DNA of 64,000 nucleotides from the NCBI GenBank assembly GCA_037576195.1, contig CM075102.1, forward strand, positions 29,570,745 through 29,634,744. The letters are read 5' to 3'. This document shows, in pieces, positions 24,379 to 34,768 of this stretch (positions are counted from its first letter, which is position 1; the number at the start of each line of letters is the position of its first letter). The translations under genes and the position numbers were made by a program. The notes under the pieces are model-generated. The model was not told where the DNA came from. It made no database searches and saw nothing but the letters and a program-made list of their open reading frames with translations. The DNA is from Phytoseiulus persimilis (lineage: Eukaryota; Arthropoda; Arachnida; Mesostigmata; Phytoseiidae).

Positions 24379-26859
24379 CAGCGCATTGATTCACGTAGGG
24401 CAACATTGAAGCGGGGCTGGGGTCGGTATCAGCCAAGCATGCGTAAAATCCTGGTCGACTATAACCCCAACGCTTGACATGGAAGGTGAGAGAATTTCGA
24501 CAGGGGCGACGGGAAGTCAGCGAAAGCCGAGCTCCACTATGGTTGAACATCCATCAGACATGGCTGAGAGTTCATTCTCGGTTGTCTGTGATCGGACTCA
24601 TGGGATTGTCGTTCTTTATCGTTTAATCGCCCTCACATTTCTCGTTAGATTCCTAATTTTCGAATATTTGGATATCCGTTATTCAATTTCCTAGTTCACT
24701 CCAGCGAGAGCCGGCCAATGTCCACTCTCGAGCTCACGATTCGCGTGTGAGCGACTTCTTGGCGAGAGAATTCCGCGGACGATTGCGCATAGGCTCATTG
24801 GATTCATTGAAGCTGATTCTGTTTGCAAGCAATGGGCATGCTATTGCACATTGTTGTTTCTCGGGGGCCGCGATTTACCGCAGGGTCGGCCTTGGATCTG
24901 CTCGATATCTCATTTGATTCCGAGATTGAGCAACAGTCTGTGCCGTGATGTTCCGATCGGGGCCGCATGAACTCAATTCGCTGATTCGCGCCAATTCGTT
25001 GATGACAGCGCAGCATAGGAGGATTATCAGTCGAATATTTCTCCTCCTCCGCGCTCCCTATGCGGTCAGAAACTCGCATGGGGGAACTCACACAACATTC
25101 CCATTCCACTTATCCCCATGAAGGCGAGCTCTCCACGGTGGAGTACAAACTATTATCGGAAGTTCTCCGGAAGAAAGCTTCGGACGCGGGAGCGATACAC
25201 GTACGTTTTGAATTTGACCGAGGCTCGCCCCTCCAACCAACCTATTTTCGGGCTCGATGAATATTTGTGGAAAACGGAGGTTTCGACGATTTATCAATCA
25301 CGCGCAAAATTTGCTTCGTTTCCGGTTTCAGAGAGCTTTCAGATATGCGCCTCGACGAAAGCTGAGCTCTTGGGGTCGGATTTCCAGGCTCACAGAATCA
25401 CCTCCCTTCTCTTCGGAGCCAAGCTGGCGCTTACTTCACGTTTTCTCGGCTTGATTGGCTGACGGGGATTCATATAAAGATTGTATTGGCAGAATCCAGA
25501 TTGAACAAAGCAGTACGCTAATAGTGCGGGTCGGGACGTGGTGATCGGAAATCAGAACTGCTCGCCGCTGTTTCTCGTATTCGGTGAACTCCAGTCGATG
25601 CAAGTGGCTCCGTTCGGCTGTAACTCCCTCATCTCATCTTCCGATCGGAAGGTGAGAGCATGCCGCTCGGATAAACGACATTCTGGACTGATTTAACCGT
25701 TCTGAAGACAAGCATACGCGCATCCTTACAACTTTCGATCGAGAGAGACCGACATCGATCGATTTGTCAGGAAGTTAGGACAAAAAGATTGAGGGGGGAA
25801 GGAATTCCCGACCTAGTTCGACCATCCTGTCGGTTGGGCCCTCAGTCTCGAGCCAGCCGGCGTGCTTCGGGGCCAACTGATAGTACGATGCAGTTCAAGC
25901 ACGGGGAGCCTCTCCTCGCAGATCAGAAGTGTTCATACTGGGGATGAACGAAATCAAACCCCTTTTTTCAGATCAAGCTGCTCAAGTCTGGGCCGTCGAG
26001 GAAAACTGAGGTCTGCGCGATGGGCGAAATGCCGAGAGAGTTTCCGGGTGAACTCAGTTTCTCTGGGAAGTTTTCGACGAGGATTATGTGGGGACATTGA
26101 TTTGGATTCTTTCCACTGCGCGCGAAACCTTCCGCCATCGATTATGAGCAGACATGGTTAGATGAAAAATCAAGCGTGCAGCCATTGTCTTTTCCTCTTT
26201 CTTGGTTCATGCTCGACGAGTTCCAAACCTTGACACGCTGCTGTCTTTCGTTTTACACGGGATGCAGCAGCCGCTAGTTCTGCCCTCTTGGTCGAATCCT
26301 CGACGCAAACGCAATGAGCACTGAGCTTCGCTCATCTCAACTCCAGCTCAATGAATTGGGAACGAAACTCGGAAACCCATTATCTGGGACGCGAAATGAG
26401 CCCTACATAGGCACTGCACTCTCGCTTTGATCGAAGTGTGTCGCGCGGTTGTGATTCCGCGCAAATCAAAGTATTCCCATCGATCAACTGAGGGTTGAGT
26501 GCTTCTCTGGGATCTCCGTGATGAGGAGAGCGCGTTACACGCAGTACTGCGACATGAACTCGAACTCTGCAAGCTCCGTATCCGCGCCATGAGAGCTTGA
26601 CGGAGATTCACCAGTCCCCCAATCAAGAAATCCCGAAGTGATTCGAGACTGAGACTCTGGCTTCCGTCAAAGAACGAGCACTGAAATCGATTATATGAAT
26701 ATGCAGAATCTCGGTCATAGCGAGCCTGAAGTGTCCAGGATTCGGAGGACACCAAAGTCACTGTAACACAAACGGCTATTTCAGTCTGCGTCAAATATGG
26801 AAGCAACCAGTGATGCGGAACGGAGATAGCAACAGCAAAAGACGGAAAGAACGGATGAG
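24379..26859. other. No gene recognised
   Basis: Several medium frames without domains. At about 25085-25200 (+) a frame including GELSTVEYKLLSEVLRKK runs to a GTACGT donor and looks exon-like, but no acceptor or neighbour could be settled. The minus frame 26348-26863 (171 codons) is unassigned. Confidence 0.4.
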
Positions 26860-27124
26860 TCATGGAAATCTTTGAAATCGCCGAAAATACTCTGCCTTCC
26901 CCACCAGTCGAGGGTAGGTGCCGCTAATCTGTTCCTCATCTTTGCTTCGATTCAGGGAAGTGCTTTTGTGGTTATCGTTTGTGGTAACCGTTATGTGTGG
27001 GGCGACAGCACATGAGTACATGCCCACATCTATTACTTCAGCGTCCTTTGTGAGGAAATCAACGAGAGAGTCTACAGTGACAGAGTGGCCTCTCTTCTCT
27101 GTTTGAGAGTTCGGCGAGCTTCTC
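26860..27124 (-). CDS. Possible Ig-like domain exon (C-terminal half of the domain)
   Basis: After a CCCTCAG acceptor the minus frame is open and contains FLTKDAEVIDVGMYSCAV. The spacing A-x3-D-x-G-x-Y-x-C is exactly that of the E-F turn and F strand of immunoglobulin domains. The first half of such a domain (B-strand Cys and C-strand Trp) should lie upstream, at higher coordinates. A minus frame near 27250-27400 has GADFLDCFIAPSLP, but it cannot be joined with confidence. No signal peptide or membrane segment was found. A chance match to a short pattern is possible. Confidence 0.25.
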
Positions 27125-27199
27125 CTGAGGGAAATGAAAGCGTATTCCACCAGAACTGGGACAGCTGACGGTCTGAAATCGATAGCGCGAGATTTCATA

Positions 27200-28812
27200 A
27201 CACCGAGAACGGACGTTGAATTTGCACTGCGTTCGTGAAGCCAACCGTTGAATCACAACTCGTCAGCACGTCACTTGTGGACCAAGGTCTCCGAGCCACC
27301 GATGACCCCACAATCAGACTCGGTAACGATGGTGCTATGAAACAATCTAGAAAATCTGCACCGCTCATTGAGATTACTGTCGCACTGGAGGAAGAAAACA
27401 CTCGGTTCGCTGCTCCACATTGAGGACATCACCAAGACAAGAACCGGGACGCTGAGCCGTCTCCCTGAGGTAGGAAATGGACTCAGTTGACTCATTTGGC
27501 GGCAAAATCAGCCGAGAGACTCAACGGACGCCTCGCGCTTCCGCTGCAACTCAGAAGTCTTTTGCATAACCTTGTTGACGAGACCTATCGCTGTTTTTGC
27601 AGAGCTTTTGGCGAGATAAGATGGCAGCGATCGCCGCGTGTCGTCTTTCATTGGCGTCGAGAACACTAGCGACGTTGGAAGACTCGAGTTGTATACAATT
27701 CATTCTGCCGCTCGCTCCGCGTATCACAACAGCTTTGATACTCAGAGTAGAGTCTAGGAAGTTATTCCTTTCATTCTCCCGACAGAGATCGACGTTGATT
27801 GTGACTGCGACGGGATCACCTAGCGCAGCGAGGGACAAAACAGGGAACGAAAGCCTATTTTGAATCCCCAATCCAGTATCGAGGAATCGTCGCGTTCCCG
27901 TCCCTGCCGAGCAGAATGAAGCGTGACAAATATGTACACGATTTGTGACTCCTCATGCGACGCTCCATCTTACGCTCGTGAAGTTCAGGTCGAGTCCGAA
28001 GGTGACCGAAGATGAATAGACCGCAGCGAGGGCAGGAAAGCGACCTCCAGCTCGAGTATCTCTAGTGTGTGTCACCGTGGGGGTCTAGCGACCGGAGTGT
28101 GACGAGTTCTGAACACTTGCCTGGCCTATAGCGGAGTCCATTATCGTCGAATTCAGTTGCACTCTGGGACTACTGCCTTCGGTCCTATTGTCATGCACAC
28201 AAAGCAGCACAGCCGACCCGGAGGGCGAGCTGTTCTCTTGAGTTCTTCGAAGATTTCAACGAACTAACCCTTGTCATGAAACACCGGGAGCGAGAGTGAG
28301 GAACACGAATTTTCGATCTCGGTTTGTCGTTTCCCGACATTTATTTGACATGCGTCGAACTTACAAAACTAGAGCACATAGTATCAAGGACACAACAACA
28401 TTCCAATCCTGCGTTTTTCCGCACTGGGCAAGATACAACTTCTCAGTCAATAAATACAATGACCTCTAGCATCTCCCGAAGACATTTCCGAACGGTTCGA
28501 TCGTCTGTAAACTGTCCGTCGCCGAAAACAAGTAAAGAAATTGTCAACTAGGCCATTTTCGAGTTGGGCCATCGACACCGCTATCCGTATAGCACCGATC
28601 GAAAGCATCTTCGCAGCTTGAAAGTATTCTACAGAATGAGCCCGTTCGTAGCAGAACGCCCTCGTCAACTTCGCCGTTGCTTCCGAACTTGAGACTGGAC
28701 AACTTCATCATGGTTATAAATAATAAATACTCCTCCGGAACACCGTAACTAATTACTGATTCTTCATATATACATTCTACAGTAACTCGAGGTTATCGAG
28801 CACGGTCCTAGT
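27200..28812. other. Region downstream of tsg, no gene recognised
   Basis: Holds the 3' UTR of tsg and unassigned sequence. On the minus strand an AATAAA lies at 28340-28345, about 470 nt after the tsg stop, and could be its polyadenylation signal. The frame at 27597-27863 (+) has no recognised domain. Confidence 0.4.
28340..28345 (-). terminator. Possible polyadenylation signal of tsg
   Basis: AATAAA on the minus strand, about 470 nt beyond the tsg stop codon. It is the nearest canonical signal I saw on that strand. Confidence 0.3.
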
Positions 28813-30661
28813 TTACACATGCGAATTGTCCGATAGGCTGTTATCGTCGGCCTTATGCAGTTGAGCCTTGGATTCCGCGGATGGGACTACGAACACCGGC
28901 GAAACCCTGAGTGGTGGCGGCGGCGGCGGAGGGGTAGACTGATCCGAGGCCTCCGAAGTCGCTTGCTGCGTTGTTCGTTCTTCTATTGCGGGGACGACGT
29001 GAGGTTCTAAGGCTGCATCAGCGAGGTGCGGTTCGCCTGTGGAGGAAAGTTTCCAGTGAACTGATAGTCACCACCACGCTTGCGCATGCGCTACTCTCCA
29101 TAAACCTCGTTGTGGACGTCCATCGGCGGAGCGAAACTTACCGTGGGGGTTTGGGATCACGATTTCATCATCAGCCTCCACGGAGTTATGCAGCATGTCT
29201 TTGCTAATTGGACATTGCTGACAACGGCCTTCGTGCAGTCCATAGTTCAGGCAAGTGCTTCCAACGCATTCACAGCAGCCATCGTGAAACCATCTGTGGA
29301 GAAGCTTTCTTCTAGAATCGACAGACATTTGGCGTAAACAAATCACTCAACACTTCGGAAGCCGTTTTTGTATGAGCAGCGGCCCCAGTGACCGCAGACG
29401 TTTACCTCTCCATGCGCTGAGAGAAACCGAAGAGATCAATTACCGAGTTTCACTCACCGATAGCTCGAAGCTCCGAGACTCATACAGTCTTCGCGACACT
29501 TGTTCAACGAAAGACATGTCTTCATGAAGGCGACAGTGCAGTTCACATCGTCGCTCTTAGCGTTCGAGTCGTAGGTTGGGTTGATGTCCATCGGTGCCGG
29601 GGTGCCATCGATGGAGCCGTTCGAGCCCACCGGATGCGGACTGACTGAAAGAGTGAGCATTTCTGTTAGGGCTGAACAGCTCGAAGCGATGTGCGCGCTG
29701 CATCTCTCGAACAACGGTAGATAAACTTCCAGGTCCAGTGGCGTCCGGGCTGGATATCGAGGTTATTTCAAGATTCGAACTCACTTCTCACGAAATGTAG
29801 ATCTTTATTCAAGCCGATAACAGTGTGATGAGCGGGGAACGACAGCGACGTCCACCGGCCCTGCGAAGTTTCCGGGCTTTCCATGAGCATTTGGAACAGA
29901 GCGGGCACCGGCTCGGGGAGATCTTCTACGTTCGACTTCTGATTCAGCGAGAAGCTGCCCACGTTGTCCTTTCTGCAGACATCTACAAAATGAGATAGCG
30001 TGATGATGAGCGGTGAGGCCTGAGCTCGATAAGGATTCGCTGGCCGTAGAACAAAGGTGCTGTAGATGCTGTTCGTAATGAGCGACACTGTCACTGACAC
30101 AAGATCGGCGCTATATCCTCCATTTAATGACAACGTTAAGATACGGACGCTATCTCCATCAGGGGATAATTCCTTTAATTTTGTTTCGAAGCACTTCAGC
30201 GCTCGCGAGTGTGCTGCTCGAGAGGAAACCTCGACGAGATTACTCACCAACGCACGAGCAGCATTCAGAGTAGAGGTAGTCGAGACAGAAGTAACAATCC
30301 CTCGCGCAAGTGATGTTGTTTACAGCAGGGTTGGGACCGCATTTACACGATTGTGTTAGAAGGCACTTCGATACCACACTTCCACAGATGGATTCTAGGC
30401 AGCCTTGGGGCAGAGTGACCTTCTGTGGAAAAAGCCAGTGAGGGATTATGACGAGATGGTATTTTCGAGGATACTGCTCCGACGGAGATCTGAACTATGC
30501 GCCTCCGGTAACAAACCGCGAGCCGATCGACCTACAGTTGGAACCGCAAATTATAATTGACTCACCTCTTTGGTTTCCGTTGCTGCGACTCCGAGCTGCG
30601 TCAGAGCTATTGTGTACGCAACGATTGCTGCCCCGAACGCGATTTGACCTCGTGATTTCAT
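28813..30661 (-). CDS. tsg: Twisted gastrulation (Tsg), secreted BMP-binding protein, six exons
   Basis: Secreted modulator of BMP signalling that acts with Chordin/Sog and Tolloid proteases. Exons on the minus strand: 30661-30566, 30422-30248, 29982-29785, 29644-29458, 29293-29142 and 29036-28813. They sum to 1032 nt, giving 343 aa, and all junctions are in phase. Exon 1 gives a signal peptide (MKSRGQIAFGAAIVAYTIAL...). Exon 2 carries the N-terminal BMP-binding Cys-rich domain (GCLESICGSVVSKCLLTQSCKC, then CARDCYFCLDYLYSECCSCV). Exon 3 has the family signature LPEPVPALFQML with SLSFP after it. Exons 4-5 form the C-terminal Cys-rich domain: VNCTVAFMKTCLSLNKC, DCMSLGASSYR, then WFHDGCCECVGSTCLNYG. 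Family members are usually about 220-250 aa. This one continues for about 95 residues past the last Cys-rich block, including a run of seven prolines and an acidic, Ser-rich end with no cysteines. N-glycosylation sequons (NIT, NCT, NGS) are present. Confidence 0.95.
28918..28937 (-). repeat. GGC/GCC triplet tract encoding the Tsg polyproline run
   Basis: A GGCGGC-type triplet run on the plus strand, read on the minus strand as consecutive CCG/CCA/CCT proline codons in the last tsg exon. Such tracts vary in length between individuals. Confidence 0.8.
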
Positions 30662-33004
30662 GTTGACTAGAAAGAGGAAACCCACTTGTTTTAACTGTTT
30701 CGTAGAATCCGTTCGCGGAAAGCTTCGTGGCGAGCATTTTGTTCACGTTGGACCCGTTTGATCGGATTTTAGGAGGTATTCCGCTCGTCAGAGTGAGACA
30801 TTTGAACAGAGACAGCTATCAGCAGTCCGAAGCGTCGATTCAGCCTTCTTATCTCTCAGGGAAGGACCTCACTCACTAAATTTCAGCGGGTTTCCAATCC
30901 AATAAAACTTGGGGCGAAACAACTTATTCGATTGCACCATCAAAAATGACCAAGCTGCTCGGACCAATAAGGCGTTTATTCGCTTTCCGTCGGACAGACA
31001 TTCGGAGCGAAACCAAAAGACGCTCCGTCGGTCTGATAGTCGGACAGACGCAGCGATGTGCAAACCTCGAATTCTCCGAAGTGACGCTTCCGTGAGACCT
31101 TGGCGACCGTTCGGCAGTATTTCGAGACGGCCCAACATGCGAATCCTCAACTGATGATATGCCGTCGCCCGGTGCGCCAGACAAAGTCATTTAGTGGGTG
31201 GGGGTGAATGAGCAACCCTTCACCCGGTGACCGACATCGACTGATTCCAAGAGAACACGAACTCGATGGCTCAGAAGCAGGGCAGCACTGTCTAGCCTGA
31301 CAGACTATCACCTGGGATCGGAGTGGGAGCCGGTTTCGCACCCTGATAGTCTGTGAAATCAGACAGCCAGCAATGTTGGTGGCACCTGAATAATTAGGGA
31401 GGTGGCAACTGCGTAGCCGGGCGCCTCAAACTTCAGAAGAACGCCACCCATATCGAGCCATCGCAGACAAAGAGTCGCAAAGTGAAGAGAGACGGCTTTG
31501 ACAAACCGCGCGGAGGGTTCACGACGTGCGAAAGGGGTGGATTCGATGATGACGCTGCTTATTTTAAACCGTAATTCGATCGGAGCGATTTCATTGGAAG
31601 AGAAACAACAGTGCAGGGTGCCTGCGGAAAGGTATGGATTGACTTCTGAGCCCGATCGTAGCCGTCGCGACGGCTCCTCCCGGTCATGATTGAACAAATT
31701 TTCTGCTTGTTTCGCGAAGATTTCTGTCGCGCCAATGAGACGCCTCATTCCAACATTGTTCTACGGGGAAACGTCATGTGATACACGCTCCCAGAGAGAT
31801 GAAAGTCTGTATCGAACAACTCTCGCCCCAGCTACGCAAGTTCTCAAAATACGAGTATCTCTCGCATACCCCCTCTGGGGCTTCGATCCGATCTCGAGTC
31901 GTGCTGGTGTCTCGAATGTCATCGCTGTCTCCTGTCGGTTGTAACACAGATCAACAGAACGACTGTTCGCCGTAATCTGGCTCGCATAGCACACTTCCAG
32001 CGGGGATTTTACGCAGCCGGCAGTCGCACAGCGCCGTTTGGAGGTCAACGGCGTCTGAAGTTCTTCTGGAACTTCTGGCGTTCAACGCCTCGGTGAACGG
32101 CGAAAAAACAGCCAGATTTTCTCCTTCCGAATGAGCTCATCTTTCTAGAGCGTCTCGCTCTCCTCGAGCGCAATCTCCGCTCGGGGCGAGTTCTAAAACT
32201 GTCTGGATTCCAGGATGACAGACACTATCTGTTTTCGTTTCCTCAGCAGGACGAGAGCAAAAAATGAAAAAGATTTCTACTCACTTGTGGTTCTTTTTCT
32301 CTAGGATAGATGTAGAGATACGTAGGTCAGGCCGAGCAGCTCTCCTCTACGCCGCGAGAAATCTCCGGGCGTTTTCGACTTCTCTCCGAGAGAGGAAAAC
32401 CTTGTGCAAACGGAGCCGGGTCGGGAGATGGAGAACTCTTTCGGCTCGTGAGGAGCTCAGGAGTAACTCGTTGGCAGGGTTCGGACAAAGTCAGTCAGGG
32501 TGACAATGTATCCTTGATGGAGCACTTCACTCAAACCGCGCACAGCATACGTCGAGCACAGCGTGAACACATTCTCTGCACACGCACGGTTCACACTAGG
32601 GATGTCGCTCGCCGGCATACAAACTGGCAAACACATGAACACATATATCTTGACAGATATATGGAAACGCTGTTTGTCCGGGTTCCGTTTCTCTCCCTGC
32701 TGTTCGCTGTAATGACGACGACACTCGGAATAATTGTGACGACGGTGATCGGGAGGAGCAGGATGAAGAGAAGGCGTCAGTGTTGACGGCGGCAGCTGAA
32801 GGAGGATTATTTTTAGTCCTTGAGAAGATTCCTTCGGCACTCGCGCGTTCTCCACCTCGAGCTCAAGAGTCGTTCACAACTCTCAGAGCAGGGAAGGTTC
32901 GTTTCTATATCTGGTAGCTCTTCTTGTGTTCTGCGGCTGCCAGACGAGGACGACAATAGATGCGCGTTTGTCTCTTTTGGCTGGATGGGTGGCGGTCGTT
33001 CGGT

Positions 33005-33060
33005 TGGTCGGTCGGTCGGTCGGTAGGCTGGCAGGCAGGCAGGCAGGCAGGCAGGCAGGC
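33005..33060. repeat. (GGTC)n-(GGCA)n tetranucleotide tract
   Basis: About five GGTC units followed by about eight GGCA units. A partly complementary tract lies 160 bp downstream (33220-33268), so the two could pair. Confidence 0.9.
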
Positions 33061-33219
33061 TTTCTGGCAGGCTGATTTGCTTGACTGAGTGACTGACTGG
33101 CTCCCTAGCTTCGTAGGAACAGAATGCCGCATATCTTGAGCTAACCAAGAATAAAAAAGGTGGAAAGGAGCAGCCAGAACGGCCCTCTCCGGGCGGCGGC
33201 GGTAGCACCGCCGCACCGG

Positions 33220-33268
33220 CCGCCTGCCTCGACCTGCCTGCCTGCCCGCCCGCCCGCCGGCCGGCCTG
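33220..33268. repeat. (CCTG)n-(CCCG)n tract, complementary to the upstream GGCA tract
   Basis: CCTG and CCCG units ending in GGCCGGCC. The CCTG portion is the reverse complement of the GGCA repeat at 33026-33060. Confidence 0.85.
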
Positions 33269-34267
33269 GTGCTGCCCATGAGCTCGACTCATAGACAGCG
33301 ACGGTCGCCGTTGCTTACCGACTTGCTCTCTTTGAACGCACAACGAAATCGAAGACGACAACTACCACTATGACGACAAGCTGGCTCACCCGCCGCAAAC
33401 CGACTCATAGGTAACAAACTCAGCAAGCAACCATTGTATGCGGTTCTAGAAAGTGTCAGACATGCCATGTCTAAAGAAGAGACTGTGTCGTCACCACGAC
33501 GGCACGAGCGCACGCCCGCGGGAGACAGCTCATGCCTACAGTCCGGAAGAGCATGGAACACCCGTTTTCATCCGTGATCTTGCTTGTAGTTCCTTCTGGA
33601 GTCTTGCAAGCAAGCGCTCCAAGATGTTCGTCGTTGCAGAAAACTCTGTCACTCAGAAGGTCAACTGTCGATTGAAACCAGATAAGTTCGCCATCCCAGT
33701 CGAGGCGAGTGTGTGCTCTCCATCGATTGAGGGATGCTTTCCGCAATCGAGTTCCCTCGGTGATAATTACGTAAGGCCCTCTTCACCAGGAGCTTGGTCG
33801 ATTTCAGACATGAACCCTCAGCGCTATTCCCTCTCACGGTTGCGAGCCAGTAGCTTCCAACCCCAGCCACGGGAAACCTTTCCCTCTCAAATCCGCCTTG
33901 ACAGCGCGCATCCAAGCTCACCCCCTGCGTGACCGACACAGAGCTCACGATTCCAGGCAACGCATTGTTTTTCTATCTGATCCAGATCATGCAGCAGCGA
34001 ATGCGTCGTGTCTGTCCGGGAATGGCTTCTGTGCTCGTTGCAGATCGCGCACTTGTCAACTACGATCCATATTCTCTATATCGTGGTGTGTAAGGCGTAA
34101 TGTTTCAGGATCCTATTTTCTGGATGGTGTCGAAGGAAAGAGATAGGATGCTTGGCTATCCTAGCGGTTTAGCTAGGTGCCCTAGCGTCGCTCCAGCAGA
34201 AGGCCTCCTTGTGTCACTGATCAGATAACGAAGAAGGTAATGGTGTGTGCGTACATATGGGATGAGC

Positions 34268-34768
34268 CTATATCTTGCCAGTAGATCTTCTCCGCTCCAG
34301 GAAGGTTGTTACACCGCAGATCTGCGCATAAGAGCTCCTCTCGGAGTCATCAGCTATAAAACTCGTCTCATCAACTTCCTCAACGCAGATTTCCCTGAGA
34401 ACGGTAGCGTTGACGGAGAGGAGGCGGGAGAGTCCAACGGACATATCGGGGACTGCAAGTGCCTCCTCTGGTTTTGCCACAATCTTGCACCACCTCACAT
34501 TTCGCTCGTTGTATGGCAGAGTCGAACACGCTCGCGCGATGTTCAGCTGGAGGCTAACTTTGAGCTTTTGAGAAACTCTTAGCGGCTACCCTTGTTTCTC
34601 ACAGGAGCTGGAGCATAGCGTCTTGAGGTTCGTTTTGCTTCAGCAAGCTACAGCAGCCGTCGACACCTTCTTGGGCACTTGAAGAATTGTTGTTGACTCG
34701 AACAGGAAGCACTTCATTCACGAGGATCAAGAAGACGACAAAAGTAGCGACGACGATCTTTTGTGGAT
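34268..34768 (-). CDS. Possible secreted protein, last two exons (partial)
   Basis: Candidate exon 34768-34603 on the minus strand has a strong acceptor (CTTCATTCAG) and a GTGAGA donor. It encodes KIVVATFVVFLILVNEVLP, a probable signal peptide or anchor, then NNNSSS and a CC pair. It begins in phase 1, so a short upstream exon would supply the Met. The frame continues in phase into 34553-34268 after a very short 49-bp intron, ending at a stop. That exon includes four cysteines and LLSVNATVLREICVEEVDE. A different frame of the same DNA also looks protein-like (RAKCEVVQDCGKTRGGTC), so the choice of frame is unsafe. No family recognised. Confidence 0.3.

Larger units (their letters stand above)
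30662..34267. other. 5' flank of tsg and following region, no gene recognised
   Basis: The first few hundred bases should contain the tsg promoter; no TATA box was found. Around 31290-31360 there is a small inverted pair (CAGACTATCA and TGATAGTCTG). From 33.0 to 33.3 kb there are tetranucleotide tracts. The remaining open frames are short or compositionally biased. Confidence 0.45.

Noticed and set aside
31290-31360. Short inverted pair CAGACTATCA / TGATAGTCTG
   Set aside because: Only ten paired bases with a loop of about 45. Such pairs arise by chance at this scale.
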